Shown here: piece by piece, positions 23,697 through 60,702 of the stretch
Layout of the letters: each line of letters begins with the position of its first letter
Position numbering within the stretch: the stretch's first letter is position 1
From: Dryobates pubescens
Lineage: Eukaryota; Chordata; Aves; Piciformes; Picidae
DNA length: 64,000 nucleotides
Assembly (NCBI RefSeq): GCF_014839835.1
Contig: NC_071624.1
Coordinates: 18,681,675 to 18,745,674 of the forward strand
Reading direction: 5' to 3'
Notes under the pieces: generated by a model
The model's input: only the letters and a program-made list of their open reading frames with translations
What the model was told of the DNA's origin: nothing
Database searches by the model: none
Made by a program: the position numbers and the translations under genes

Positions 23697-24385
23697 AGAC
23701 TCACACAATGTTAGGGGTTCGAAGGGACCTTGAAAGATCACCTGGTCCAACCCCCTTGCCAGAGCAGGATCACCTAGAGTAGGTCACACAGGAACACATC
23801 CAGATGGGTTTTGAATGTCTCCAGAGAAGGAGACTCCACAACCTCTCTGGGCAGCCTGTTCTGGGCTCTGTCACCCTCACAGTGAAGCTTTTCCTTATGT
23901 TCATATGGAACCTACTCTGCTCCAGCTTGTACCTATTGCTCTTTGTCCTACCCTTGGACATCACTGAGCAGAGCCTGGCTCCATCCCTTCACATCTTTAT
24001 AAACAGGAATGAGGTCATGCCTCAGGCTCCTCTGCTCCAAGCTCAGGAGCCCAGCTCCCTCAGCCTGCTCTCATCAGGGAGCAGCTCAGCTGCCTTCAGC
24101 ATCATTGTGGCTCTGCACTGGAGCCTTTCAAAGGGTTTCTTGAAGGGCCCAGCTCCGGACAAGGTATTCCAGATGCAGCCTCACCAGGGCAGAGTAGAGG
24201 GGCAGGAGAAGTTCTCTTGACTTACTAACCATAACCTTTCTAATCCATCCCAAGATGCCATTGGCCTTTTTGGCTACAAAGGCACATTGCTGGCTCATGA
24301 TCATCTTCCTGGCCACCAGGACCCCCAGGTTCCTTTTCCCTATGCTGCTCTCCAGCAGGTCAGTCCCCTGCTTCCTGCATGCCTG
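23697..24385 (-). mobile_element. CR1 LINE, 690 bp, includes the end of the ORF2 reverse transcriptase
   Basis: One of the longer copies. On the minus strand it still shows CR1 ORF2 C-terminal words such as [18 protein letters not shown] and KANGILGWIRK. Its 3' end is class C. Confidence 0.92.
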
Positions 24386-24960
24386 GAGGACCTCACCTGT
24401 TCCTCATCAGAGCCTGCTGAGCTGCAGTGTGCCTTGTGAGCCTCTCTGGCCTGTCACTCCCTTGCTGCCCTTGGCCAGAGGTTTTCCCCTTGATTATTTG
24501 CATGGCTCGAAGAGAGGTTGCAGGGCTGCTTTCTGGGCAGTGATCTTCATGCTTCTGACCATGAGGCTCTGAGGTGGAGTGTGAAGGGTGCCTGGTCTCA
24601 CTCCCCTCACTGCTCTGGGATGTGCTCTTTGTCCTGGTTTGTTGCAGAGGGGTTCTTCAGCAGCACCAAGCCAGGCTGCTCCCCTGGGCAAGCAGGAGGA
24701 GCACCTTTCATCTCCTCACCTTCCTGCTTTGTGTCTGTGGCTTTTGAACCAGAAATGTCAAGCCCACAGTTAGTCACCTCATAGGGAAAGGAGGGCTTTG
24801 GGGGTCTTTGGGTCAAAGAGCTACAGTTTGGTTTGTTAAAAGCAAAAAAAACCACCCAGAAGAGAGCTTTATGGCCAGCAGTGATGCTGCTGTGTGTGTG
24901 GTGCCAAGTGAAAGTGTTGCTGGTGGCTTTAGGTGTTTGGGGTTTGTCCTGCAAGCACCT

Positions 24961-25374
24961 GCTCCTCTCCTGTGAGGACAGACTGAGGGAGTTGGGGTTG
25001 TGCAGTCTGGAGAAGAGAAGGCTCCAAGGAGACCTTACTGTGGCATTCCAGTATCTGAAAGGGACCTACAGGAAAGCTGGGGAGGGACTTTTGAGGGTGT
25101 CAGGGAGGGATAGGACTGGGGGGGATGGAGCAAAACTAGCAGTGGGGAGATTCAGATTGGATGTGAGGAAGAAGTTGTTCCCCAGGAGGGTGGTGAGAGC
25201 CTGGCACAGGTTGCCCAGGGAGGTGGTGGAAGCCTCCTGCCTGGAGATTTTGAAGGCCAGGCTGGATGTGGCTGTGAGCAACCTGCTGTGGTGTGAGGTG
25301 TCCCTGCCCCTGGCAGGGGGTTGGAACTGGCTGAGCCTTGAGGTCCCTTCCAACCCTGACAATTCTATGATTTA
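24961..25374 (+). mobile_element. CR1 LINE 3' end (class A)
   Basis: Begins CTCTCCTGTGAGGACAGACT and ends CCTGACAATTCTATGATT, about 80 bases downstream of the CLRN1 stop codon. It may therefore lie within the CLRN1 3' UTR, antisense. Confidence 0.9.
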
Positions 25375-25452
25375 CAAGCTACTACATCTGGTGGCCATTG
25401 ACTGTAGTGGTAGTGAACCTCTTTGCTTGAAACCTTCTCAGATGATGTCATT

Positions 25453-25718
25453 CTAGTACATCAGGTCAGCTGCTCCAGTGACTGCCCCTGAGTCCTTGGG
25501 TTTGGAGAAGGGGAATTGGAAGCCAGCGAAGCGAATCAGCAGGGCGTTGAGGAAGTGCACCAGGGAGCAGACCAGGATGACCCAGAAGGAGTCTGCAAAC
25601 TGCTCACTCTGAGTCTTGAAGGTGAAACTTCCCTCTTTGAAGTTGGCAATCTTCTCTGAAAGGTGGTGGATCTTCACCTCTGAAGAGAAGAGGATCATGA
25701 TGAGGCACCCGCAGGAAC
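25453..25718 (-). CDS. CLRN1: CLRN1 exon 3 (last)
   Basis: Acceptor ctgcttcag. It encodes [20 protein letters not shown], the region around TM3-TM4, and ends LMY with TAG at 25453-25455. Confidence 0.97.
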
Positions 25719-28700
25719 CTGAAGCAGAGAGGGAGGTTCATGGAATGCTTTGGCTTGGAAGGGACCTTAAAGATCATCTAAGGTCCAAGCCCCCTGCCAC
25801 AGGGCTGCTCAAGGTTTCATCCAACCTGGGTTCCAACCCCCCTGACACAGGTTTGTTCAAGGCCTTGCCCAGCCTGGCCTTAAACACCTCCACAGAGGGG
25901 GCATCCACAAGCTCCCTCATCACCTCATCCTTACAGCAAGCCCATGCCATGTACAGCACCACCATGCTGGTGGTGTTCTGGTCACTGTAGCAGGGTTCTT
26001 ATTGGAGCCCAAGCCAAGGGCTGCTCAGATGGGTGAGCTTGCTGATTGCATGTGGCTCAGGAGCTGTCATACTGAGCAGGGCTGCTTCAGTGCCTGACCC
26101 AGCCAAGTGCCTTGCTCCTCTGCAGCTGTAAGCTGCTCGTTGCCCACTGCACACTCCTGAGCTGTCTGCATGCTCATGTGTTCTTAATTCATTTATTGAA
26201 TGATGCCTGGAATAGGTAATCCTTTGTAAAGTGATGGTAAATGTTCTTGCTGGCCAAGGCAGTGTGACACAGAGGATGGGCTGGACCCTCCCCACCTGGC
26301 AGAGGGAGAGGGATGGGGCCTTATCCCTGCTGGCAGGGGGTTTGCAGAGGCCACTTTTACAGCAAGCTGCTGTTGCTCTCTCCCTCCCTGCTTCTCAGCT
26401 CCTTCCTTCCTCGGGGAGGCTTGCTGGTGGAAGTGGTGACCTCGGTGAGACAGCTGGAGCCCTGCTGTGCAGCACTCGCAGCACTCACATCACAGCCTTC
26501 TTTCAGGCAGCTTTTATTCTCCCCCTCCTCACTGCCTCCCTGCTCGGCTGCAACTCCCAGCTCTAACCACATGTCCATGGTGTGGTCCCAGCTCCAGGTT
26601 CTTGGGTTCCATGGGCACCATTCCCTTTTCTGTCAGCTTACAGCAAAGGGCTGAGGGCACTGGGGCTGCCCATACCCACCCCACCACCCACCCTCACAGA
26701 GGATTTTGTCATGTTTTGATAGAGCAAAGCCTCTGCCTTCCTACCCAGCCTTATTTGGCCAGTTTGGAGTCAGTGTGGCAAATGTTTGCCCACTGGGATG
26801 TGCTGCCCAGGGAGGGGGTGGGGTTGATGGAGGTGTTTAAGAAGGGACTGCATGAGAGCCTTAGTGCCATGGTCTGGTTGATTAGTTAGGGTTGGGTGAT
26901 CGGTTGGACTTGATGATGAACTTGGAGGTCTCTTCCAACCTGGTGGATGATTCTATGACAGTCTCCTCCACCGATAACCCAACCCTCCCAAGCAGCACCC
27001 AGGGGCAGCCAGCAGCTTGGTGGGCCAGGGGCTGGGGGGGAGTGATACTCACAGGCGATGAAGCTCCAGAGGTACAAGCCGAGAGGGCCGTGCAGCGTTT
27101 CATAAGGGCTGCCAAAGGCATTGAACATGAAGAACCCTGCTGCCACCAGGGCAAAGATGATCAGGACTGTGCAGAAGAGAATGACACTGACGTGGATGCT
27201 GGCAGGGATAATTTTGAGCAGGTCTGGAAAAACTAAAACCCAAAAGGAGCAAGGCATTACTATAGACATCAGGCACAGGTCTTTCACAGGTCAGGCCAGG
27301 GGAGGGTCTTGCTGACTTGTGATGGTTGGTTTAGCTTGTGCTCTTCCAGCATGAAGAGTTCTGCACATTGGGGTTCTGCACTGTGGCCACAACAACCCCA
27401 TGCAGTGCTACAGGCTGGGGTCAGAGTGGCTGAGAGCAGCCAGGTAGAGAGGGACCTGGGGGTACTGGTTGATAGTAGGCTGAACATGAACCACCAGTGT
27501 GCCCAGGTGGCCAAGAAGGCCAAGGGCATCCTGGCCTGGATCAGGAACAGTGTGGCCAGCAGAAGCAGGGAAGTCATTCTGCCCTGTGCTCAGTGCTGGT
27601 TAGACCACACCTTGAGTCCTGTATCCAGTTCTGGGCTCCTCAGGTTAGGAAAGATGTTGAGCTGCTGGAAGGTGTCCAGAGAAGGGCAACAAAGCTGGGG
27701 AGGGGTCTGGAGCACAGCCCTGGGAGGAGAGGCTGAGGGAGCTGGGGTTGCTTAGCCTGGAGAAGAGGAGGCTGAGGGGAGACCACCTTGCTCTCTCCAA
27801 CTCCCTGAAGGGAGGTTGTAGCCAGGTGGGGGTTGGTCTCTTCTCCCAGGCACCCAGCACCAGAACAAGAGGACACAGTCTCAAGCTGCCCCAGGGGAGG
27901 TTTAGGCTGGAGGTGAGGAAGAAGTTCTTCCCAGCAAGATTGGCCATTGGGATGTGCTGCCCAGGGAGGTGGTGGAGTCCCCATCCCTGGAGGTGTTTAG
28001 GAAGAGCCTGGATGAGGCACTTGGTGCCAGGGTTTAGTTGATTAGGTGGTGTTGGGTGATAGGTTGGACTGGATGATCTTTGAGGTCTTTTCCAGCCTGG
28101 TTAATTCTGCATTCAGGAAGCAAAAATTAATCTAGGGTTGCTTTACCTTCAATAATTTTATGCAGCTTTCTAGCTGCTCCTTCAGCTGGTGATCCTGCTT
28201 AGCTGGGGCACGGGGGACACTCAGTCAGGCTCTGTACAAGGGAATCATTTTTAACCATCCATGCTTGTTTGGCAACCAGGGGTGGTTTAGAGAGGGACTC
28301 ATCAAACACACTTAACTGCTCCTGATCCACAGGGGCATGATTAAAGCAGGGGTGATAATGCCTCGGGGCTGCCTCGCTGCAGCTGTTAACGTGCAGAGAG
28401 TACAGAAAAAGCCTCTCCTAAATTACTCCAGCTTGTAATATGTCTGCCAGCAGCTTGCCATGCAGTGAACAGGGAGAAACAGGTGAGGTGTTGGCAAGTC
28501 AATTTATCTCCCTGGCTAAATGGAAGGATAATTAAGGAGGGAAGTGTTTGCAAACTCTTCCTGAGGCTACATTCAATAAATATCACTTCTTGCCTTGTGG
28601 ATTGGCTGGTGGCAAGCAGAGAGGGGCACCCAGGGACCCTTCCCAGGCCCAGGGACAGTGTGATGCTGCAGGATGCAGTGCTCGTCAACACTGCTTGAGG

Positions 28701-31478
28701 GTTTGTGGGGATGTGCCAAAGCTGTGTGTTTGCTAGCAGAGGGGTGTATTGTGCAAGGACCAGCATCTGGGTTGGGGTAATCCTGAGAACTGATGGAGGC
28801 TGGGCAGGGGCTGGCTTGTGAGCAGCCCTGAAGAAAAGGATTTAGGGGTGCTGGTGGATGAGAATCTCAGCATGAGCCAGCAGTGAGCACTTGCAGCCCA
28901 GAGAGCCAAGCAGAGCCTGGGCTGCAGCAGAAGTGTGGCCAGCAGGGTGAGGGAGGGGATTCTGCCCCTCTGCTCCACTCTGCTGAGACCACACCTGGAG
29001 CTCTGTGTCCAGTTCTAGAGCCTCTATTACAGGAAGGATCTGGAGGTGCTGGAAGGTGTCCAGAGAAGGATGATCAGAGGGCTGGAGCACCTCTCCTATG
29101 AGGACAGACTGAGAGAGTTGGGGATGTTCAGTTTGGAGGAGGCTCCCAGGAGACCTCATTGTGGCCTTCCATTATCTGCAAGGGGCTCCAAGAAAGCTGG
29201 GGAGGGACTTTGAGGGTGTCAGGGAGTGATAGGACTGGGGGGAATGGAACAAAACTAGAAATGGGGAGATTCAGATTGGATGTGAGGAAGAAGCTCTTAC
29301 CCACGAGGGTAGTGAGACACTGGCACAGGTTGCCCAGGGAGGTGGTGGAAGCCTCATCCCTGGAGGTTTCTAAGGCCAGGCTGGATGTGGCTGTGAGCAA
29401 CCTGCTGTAGTGTGAGGTGTCTCTGGCCATGGCAATGGGGCTGGAACTGGCTGATCTTTGAGGTCCCTTCCAACCCTGACAATTCTATGATTGTGTAAGG
29501 GAAGAGGCTGCTGCACAGCAGTGAACCTCCCCCTGGGTGCCTGTGGTGAGGGTTGTTTGTGTCATTAAAATTTCATATGTGACATATCAGGAAAGATGAA
29601 TTCCAGCAGCTCTGTGCTGTCCTGGGAGAAAAAGCATTCCTTCACAATAATGAATGAACTTGTGTGTTGGGTATGCAGGCCAGTGGCCTTTAGAAAATGA
29701 ACTGCTGACCCAGAAACTGATGGGAATCAGCAGGAGCAAATGAAGCAGAAGGCTTTCCCCTGCCCAACTGGGTCTGCTGGCAGAGCAAATCCATTTCACA
29801 ATTAAAAGAGATATAGTGGTCCAGGGGGGAGCACTTAATGGGAGCAAACCCACATCAGTTAGCCCATTTTCCCTGCCTCTTCTCAGAGGTGCTGGAGAGC
29901 ACCCTGCTGCATTAAGCTGTGGATGTGTGTGTGTTGTATTGTGGTCATCCTGCTCTCTGGGATGCTTCCAGCGAGGCCCTGAGAGCTCTGGCTTGGATTG
30001 GATGGGGTGCTGCAGCCTGGGGAACGTCACCCAGCCCCTCGGTTAAATGGGCTCTGAAGTTTCCATAGAGGCACATTTGGCTAAGCCACCCAATCACTGC
30101 TTCCAAGTACTAATCCTATCAAACTCTTTGCTATTTAGTCTAACCCAGAGATGATCTGAGAACAGTCTGTAAGGGTTTAAGCCCTGCATCCACGCTCAGC
30201 TGTGGGTGGAAGCTCACAGGGGCAGGGTGCCAGGGATTGGCCAGCTGTAACTGGGCTACCTTTGAGGTACACGCAGTGCCAAAGGACATCCTGATATAGC
30301 ACTCTAAAAGGATTCCAGTGCAGGCAAGTAAGTTGTAACATTGAGAGTGAGACCAAGTGAAATACTTCATTGTTAATACTTGGCTCATGCAGGAGAAGAA
30401 AATGTGCTACTGGGCAGGCTTGGGTTCAGTTCTAGCTGGGTGAAAGCTCTTTCTGATCCCCAACCTGATGACCTGACCTTGCCTTGCCTGCCACTGATGG
30501 AGCCACTCACTGAATACCCCTCGTGCACTGTGCTGTGCAGCAGCTTCAGGTGGCATTTGAACCTGTTTGTTATCATCTGTTCCATGTGCTGCCCTACACA
30601 AACCCTGGGCTCACTCCATCGTTTTATTGACCTTCTTAGCCTTGAAGATGAATAGGTTATGAATATTACATGTGTAGCTAAACCACTGCCTAGCAGCCTT
30701 TGATAAAACTCTGTGCTGGCTAGCAAGAGCATCAGGTGCCACCAGCCAGCTGCTCCTCCTCCTGCTGTTGCTGCAGGTTCCAGGTGCTTTGTTTCCCCAA
30801 TGTCAGTATCTGTGTCTTGGGTCTTTCAAGAGGCTTCTGCCAGCTTAGCTCATCCTCACCTGATAGCTCAGACTTGGGTCTTTCAAGAGACTTCTGCCAG
30901 CTTTCCTGATGGCCCAGAGGACACAATGTTGATGCACACACAGAGGAAGCTGAGATTAATTGAAACCCACAAATATTCTCTTTTTAAAGTACTAGTATTG
31001 ACCTTATGAATTATAGGTGGTGGGAAAACGTTGGCAGGGCTTTACCAGCAGCAGGAAATCAGTTATTAGAACCCCAAGAGGAGAAGGCTGCAAGGGGTAG
31101 GCTTTGCGGGGCAGGGGTGGGGAATATTTCATGCTGGTTAGGCTTGGTCTGTGAGCAGGGGACCCCAAGGGCAGCTCTCACTCAGCCCTGGGGGGCTAAA
31201 TAATGCAAATGCCATTGTTACTCACAGGAGAATTGGAGCGGCCTCCCCCCGAGCCCGCACTGCCGCACTCGCTGGCCGGAGAACAGCCCGTACTGGATGT
31301 CGCCGATGAATTTCTGCAGCTCCAGCCCGCTGGCGTTGACCAGCAGAGCTCCGGTCTTGCAGAGGATCGTTCCCTTCACCCACAGCTGCCTGCCGACGGC
31401 CGCCGCCGTCCCCAGCGCGCTGGCCAAGCTCAGCACCCCGGCGACGCAGAAGATGATCTTCTTCTGCTGGGCTGGCAT
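25453..31478 (-). CDS. CLRN1: CLRN1 (clarin-1), complete, three exons
   Basis: Clarin-1 is a four-pass membrane protein of the tetraspanin/claudin-like clan, needed at hair-cell bundles and ribbon synapses; loss causes Usher syndrome type 3A in humans. Three coding exons of 253, 180 and 266 bases give 232 residues, and the human protein is also 232. Visible: a start in ACCATGCC context; TM1 near residues 8-28; [10 protein letters not shown] with the N-glycosylation Asn at residue 48, the site changed in the human N48K allele; TM2 near 98-120; LHGPLGLYL before TM3; [19 protein letters not shown] in TM4; and the C-terminus GAADLMY. Phases and donor/acceptor sites are all canonical. Introns carry CR1 copies, but no exon is disturbed. 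Confidence 0.97.
25737..25950 (-). mobile_element. Old CR1 LINE fragment
   Basis: Antisense copy (GGCTTGGAAGGGACCTTAAA) containing an internal near-repeat of its own words (CCAACCTGGGTTCCAACCCC). It begins about 20 bases upstream of CLRN1 exon 3 on the gene strand. Confidence 0.75.
25951..26787. other. CLRN1 intron 2, unassigned part
   Basis: Ordinary intron sequence; no exon, CR1 or other repeat was recognised. Confidence 0.5.
26788..26958 (+). mobile_element. CR1 LINE tail (class B)
   Basis: Starts GGGATGTGCTGCCCAGGGAG and ends GGTGGATGATTCTATGA. It lies about 95 bases downstream of CLRN1 exon 2 on the gene strand. Confidence 0.85.
27053..27232 (-). CDS. CLRN1: CLRN1 exon 2
   Basis: Acceptor ggttttag, donor GCCT|gtgagt. 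It encodes [21 protein letters not shown]2 and [14 protein letters not shown]. The length (180) equals that of the human exon. Confidence 0.97.
27330..28112 (+). mobile_element. CR1 LINE, 780 bp, longest copy in the window (class B)
   Basis: It keeps the end of ORF2 ([20 protein letters not shown] and related words) through the class B tail. It lies in CLRN1 intron 1, about 100 bases from exon 2. Confidence 0.92.
28113..28811. other. CLRN1 intron 1, unassigned
   Basis: No exon or repeat was recognised between the two long CR1 copies. Confidence 0.5.
28812..29492 (+). mobile_element. CR1 LINE, 680 bp (class A)
   Basis: Starts with the AGCCCTGAAGAAAAGGATTT block upstream of the class A tail and ends CCTGACAATTCTATGATTG. 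The similar start at 59335 suggests copies of one subfamily. Confidence 0.92.
29493..31225. other. CLRN1 intron 1, CR1-free part
   Basis: No exon was recognised. It contains a 57-bp-spaced tandem duplication (30816-30903) and starts a long CR1-free zone that reaches 39097. Confidence 0.5.
30816..30903. repeat. 57-bp-period tandem duplication
   Basis: CTTGGGTCTTTCAAGAGGCT (30816) recurs at 30873 with one change over 31 bases. Confidence 0.85.
31226..31478 (-). CDS. CLRN1: CLRN1 exon 1
   Basis: Start codon at 31478 in the context AGCACCATGCC. It encodes [18 protein letters not shown] (TM1), then [14 protein letters not shown], with donor TCCT|gtgagt. The coding length (253) equals that of the human exon. 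Confidence 0.97.
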
Positions 31479-32621
31479 GGTGCTGGGCAGAGCCCTCTGA
31501 GCGACGTGGTGCTCAGCAAGGCAGGAGCAGCAGCAAGGTCTTCATCAGCGCGGCGAGCTGCCAGCCGGGGCCCCGGACACCCAGGCAGAGCCCTCTCCTT
31601 GGAGAGGCTCAGCAGCCCCCCTCCAGCAGGCACATGATTCCCGAGGGATGCTGCGAGAGCTCTTCTCCCCTCTCCCCTCCCGTGTGGCTCCAGCCTGCGC
31701 GCAGATGGGTTCGGGCTGGAGCAGAGCAGCTGGTGGGGTGGTTGTGTGCAGCCTCTGTCACCTGATAACAGGGGTGTGCGATGACAGGAGCAGCCTCTCG
31801 GTAACTCGAGGAGTGCTCTGCTCTCCCCAGCCTCCCGGCGACTGGGAGCTTCCAGGGACAGGCTTGGCCACCGTGTCTGGCTGCTCTCCAAAAAGGAATC
31901 TTGGGGTGGTGGGGGGTGTTATTTTTTGGCTTTTCCTCTAAGGCTGGCAATTCTCAGCCACTCAGCTCTTTTCTTTTGGGGGTGTTGTTCTCTGCCCCCC
32001 CCTATTGCTCCTAACACAAGGGCACAGGTAACACTCAGTGCCCCCCTAAACTAGAAGGCCCCTCTACAGTGTTTGGTTGTTTGGGCACTGGTTTGTCCCT
32101 GGCACAGGCAGCCTGTTATGTCCTGTGTTGCTTAGGCTGCAGCATGCAGGATGCCCAGATGTTTCAGTGCAGCTTCAGAAGCACAAATATCTTTTCTCTC
32201 ACTTCTTTATAGTAGACCCAGCCCACCCCGAGGCTCATGAGCACACCAGCCCCCTGCTCCCCACATGGGAGAGCCACCTCTGGGCTCCAGCTGCTGTCCT
32301 TCCTGCAAGCCAAAGTGGTGGGGCACCAACAGCCCATCCCCTGGAGCCTGGCTGAAGTGGGGGCCTCAGCTGGGGTCAGGAGCATGGCTGCCTGCATCAA
32401 CCTGCTGTCCACCAGTGATTTCAGTAAGCACAGGGACTGGGGGTTGTTCCTGACCAGATGAGCTTAGGAAGTGGTTTGTTCATGGGATGCATGTTGGTGG
32501 CAAGAAAGTTCTTCAGGTGGTTTGAGTTACTGTCTCAGCCAGGCTTAGACGTTGAGCCTGGTTTAACCCCAACCTTGGAATTCCAATGAAGTGAGGCTGT
32601 GTACAGACAGAGGATTAACTC

Positions 32622-32642
32622 CCCCCCCCCCCCCCCCCCCCC
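32622..32642. repeat. Poly-C run
   Basis: About 21 consecutive C on the plus strand. True length is uncertain because such runs are often miscalled. Confidence 0.8.
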
Positions 32643-32925
32643 TTCTTTTATTATTGTTTTAAGCTAATGATTAAATGACACTGTCATCTTTGTGTGTAAC
32701 CAAAGGATGGCACACTGGGGTCCACCACTGCTGAGCTTGTGCTGCACAGGTTTGGGCAAATGCTCATTTTTGAAGATCATGCTGAGTACTTTACTTGAGC
32801 AGAATACATTTATTGTCCCCTGAAGAGGGATTGTAATATTTCAGTATCATTATCACCAGCACAACAGCAGTGAAAGCAACAGACTGAGCCTAGCAATAAG
32901 TCCTAGGAATAAGAAGAGTTTGACT

Positions 32926-32941
32926 GGGGGGGGGGGGGGGG
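32926..32941. repeat. Poly-G run
   Basis: About 16 consecutive G, complementary to the C run 285 bases to the left. Confidence 0.8.
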
Positions 32942-35290
32942 AAGGTGTGTAATTGCATTTATCTGTTTTGGAGACCACTTGTTTTCAGGAGTCAGCTTTC
33001 TGATAGTCTTTTCATGTAGTTTAGGGCACGGGAAGTGATGTAGCTTTCTGAATGAGATAGGATGTGATAGATAGGAGTGGGAGGTGCTGACGGAAGAGCA
33101 GCCAGCACCTGGGGCTCTGCCTTGGCTCACCTGCACCTTGCTGGAGGCTGGGCAGTGGTGGTGGCTGAGGACAGTGGAGAGGAGAATGGGCTGGAGATAA
33201 CATTGTGCAGAGACAAGGTAGAAACTGGAGTGAAGAGTTGTCCTGGAATAACTTTGAACATTCATGATCAGCCACGGGTCCTGACTGCACTTATCCTCAT
33301 CCCTGTGTCTTGGCAGGCAGCACCAGTCCCTGTAACCCCCAGCTGGGAGCTCTGCAGTGAACACCGAGCAGGCATCTGGCAGGGCTTGTTTGTGTTTACA
33401 CACTCACACAGTGCTGCTTTCTGGGTGGATGAAACAGTATTCCTAGCACCTGTGGTGGTGGTGGGGGCTGTGTTTATCAAACAAGCACAGGACAAAAGAC
33501 TCACAACTCTCTAAATCTAAACAGATTTAGAGAGGAAGATCTCCTTCAATGAACTTCTGACAAGTTTTGGCAACATCTTCGCTCTTCTGAAGCACATGAA
33601 GCAAATAAGGAATTATTTACTGGATGGGTAATGACTGGGTTTTGAAATAGATCTTGCTTTGGGTTATTCACTTCCTACACCTGTGGGAAGTTTGAATGTC
33701 AGTGGAATCAGCCCCAGTCCAGACCAGTGGTGCTATTTGTCCCTCCTCACCATGAGAACAGGATAGACCAGTGACTGTTTAAAATGAGAGAGAGCCTGTA
33801 GCCAAGAATGAACGCAGCATCTTCAGAAGTTACCCTCTGTTTTTAACTACCAACACCAAAGTCATGGCAAATTGCAAGAGTTTAGCCATGATGCTAAAAA
33901 AGCCCCCAGCAGGCTATGAACTGGTGTTTGCCACTCTTTCTGCTCTGAACAGAGCTTGTTCCTCAAATTCCCACACAGAAGTGGTGGCTTAAGGCTCTAT
34001 TCCCATGGCTAGAGGTGATGTGAAACAGTTGTTACCCTCTGACCAAAGACAGCTCAACCAACCCCAGCTCTTCTGGCAGTGTTTCTGGAGGTAAAAAACA
34101 AACTAAAACTCTGGATCAGAGTGTCTGTGGAGTCAAGGGTTCAAAAGAACTGGATCTGAACCCAGGTCTGCCAACCATTAGTGACTGAACTGAGGATTGG
34201 AGTGGTGAGGATAGTGCAGCTCTGCAGACAGATCTGCATCCCTGAACTCTGGACTTCATGAAGGTAGCCTCTGCTGGGACACTGTGCTGTAGGGGTGCTG
34301 TAAAGTGTAGGCAGATCCACATGGAGCAGCCAGTGCCTTTGTGAGATTGTCATCCTGCAGGACAAAACCCACCAAGAGACTGGGACCTGTGTGTTTCAGT
34401 ACATCAAGGTGTGTTTGACAAATCTCAGAACTAAAATGTCATGATACTGTCCCAGCACCTGTGTGATATTAACCTTACCAAAGCCAGGGATTGCCACACC
34501 GATCCAGCTGCCAGGGTAGCTGAGCAGCTCTGCAGCATTTTTATCCACTGGGGAATGGAGGAGAAGAGCTGGCACGCACTGCTGGTCTTCAGAGTGTGCC
34601 TCTGGATCACATGCAAAGGCTGATAAACCTGTCAAGGAAGGCACTTCAGAGTTAAAGGTCCCAGACTTGTTGATCTTTGCCTTTGGTGGGCAGCAGGGCT
34701 GGGTGCAGGAACACTAGTGCAGTAAGCAGAGGTGACAAAGGTTTAACTAGCAGATGTATTCACAACCAGGAGATGGTGCAGGGCATTACTTTATTGCTGC
34801 TGCTTAGCTGTTAAGTGATCTGTGGTTTGATTGCAGAACTGCTTGGGAACAAAAGCAATGTGGTTTGTCAGCATCTCCTGTCCTTGTCCATACTAAATTT
34901 GAACATAAGCTCATTTGTAGAGCACTGTCATTAATTTTACTTAGGCTTATTTGCAACCAGCTGCCTCATCTTGTATTTCCAAAGTACCTCATGTTTGTAC
35001 TTGGGGATGTAGTGTGAGGAGAGGATTTGACTCGAAAAGGGGGGAGAACAAAGTTTTCATTCTTGCTTGTGGTGATGCTAGCACAGGAATGAACCTTCCT
35101 CTCTGATACCTGAGGAGATGGCATCCACATTGAGGGCAGGATGCTAACCACAGAAGGTGATGGAGCCTGCAGATCCATTTGAGGGGGGAAAGGAGGAGCC
35201 CTGATGTTTTACTGCTGTATTACTTCTGTTTTGGAGATCCGTTAATCAGGAACCTCTGCTGACATCGTGTTTCCCGTCCCGCTTGGCTGA

Positions 35291-35450
35291 TCCCTTGGGA
35301 TCAGTGGGTCTGTTCCGGTGGTACAGCCTGGGAACATCTCTTGGGAGTCACGGAGCCCCTGCTTCTGCTGCCCTGGGATCGGTGGATCCACTCGGGTGGT
35401 ACAGCCGGCAAGCATCCTTCGGGAGTCCCGGAGCCTTCGCTGCCCTGGGC
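35291..35450. repeat. 78-bp tandem duplication in the MED12L CpG island
   Basis: Two diverged copies of a unit containing GGTGGTACAGCC (35317 and 35395), GGGAGTC and GCTGCCCTGGG. It lies about 650-750 bases upstream of the MED12L start codon. Confidence 0.85.
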
Positions 35451-36055
35451 CAGAAGCAGTGGCTCCAAGGAGCCGGGCTGGATGACTCGCCGAAGGGCCA
35501 CACAGGGCTGCAGCCCTGGACGGGGCACGGTCATCGCTGCCCTAGCAGCACAGTCGTAGGCAGCGGTACCTCCGGGCGCGGGAGTGTGCGGGACAGGGCT
35601 GTGCCTGCAGGGCTGTACCGGAGCGTGACATTGCCGGGAGCGGGCGCGGCGGGGGCGGTTCGGCCGGGTGATGGTGGGCGGCCCTGCCTGGACCGCAGCG
35701 GGCAGTTACTCTCCTGAGCGAATGAGCTATCGGTTGAGATAGACGCTACCAGAGATGGGAAGAGACGACGGCACGGTCCCTGCAGCGGAAAGCGGCCCTG
35801 AGGGAGCCCTACCCGGCGCTGCGCTCCCTCGGGGCTGCCCCACCTACGCCCCGGCCGCTCTTCGCCACCTCGGGGTGGGACCAAGGAGGGTCCCGGCCGC
35901 ACCTGCGGCAGGAGGGAGGGTGGGCAGGGCCGGGCCGCCTCCGCGGCGCTCAGCCCGCCCCCGGCGCGGCGGGGGTGAGGCGGGGGGCGAGCCGCCGAGT
36001 GCTGCTCCCTGGCGCTCGGAGCCCGCTCCAGCGCCCGCCCGCCGCGCCGGCGAAC

Positions 36056-60702
<24,647 letters not shown>

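Larger units (their letters stand above)
31479..35280. other. CLRN1-MED12L head-to-head intergenic region
   Basis: The proximal 250 bases next to CLRN1 are GC-rich and probably contain its promoter. The rest has no recognised exon and no CR1. A run of about 21 C (32622-32642) and a run of about 16 G (32926-32941) stand 285 bases apart. Minus-strand frames such as 32903-33403 are not recognised. Confidence 0.55.

Noticed and set aside
23199-23750. 183-codon minus-strand frame as a possible extra MINDY4B 5' exon
   Set aside because: It starts inside a CR1, has no fitting splice sites and no similarity to the MINDY4B N-terminus.
24128-24316. Reverse-transcriptase-like peptide suggesting an active element
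   Set aside because: It is the C-terminal end of CR1 ORF2 in a 5'-truncated copy; no endonuclease or catalytic RT part is present anywhere in the window.
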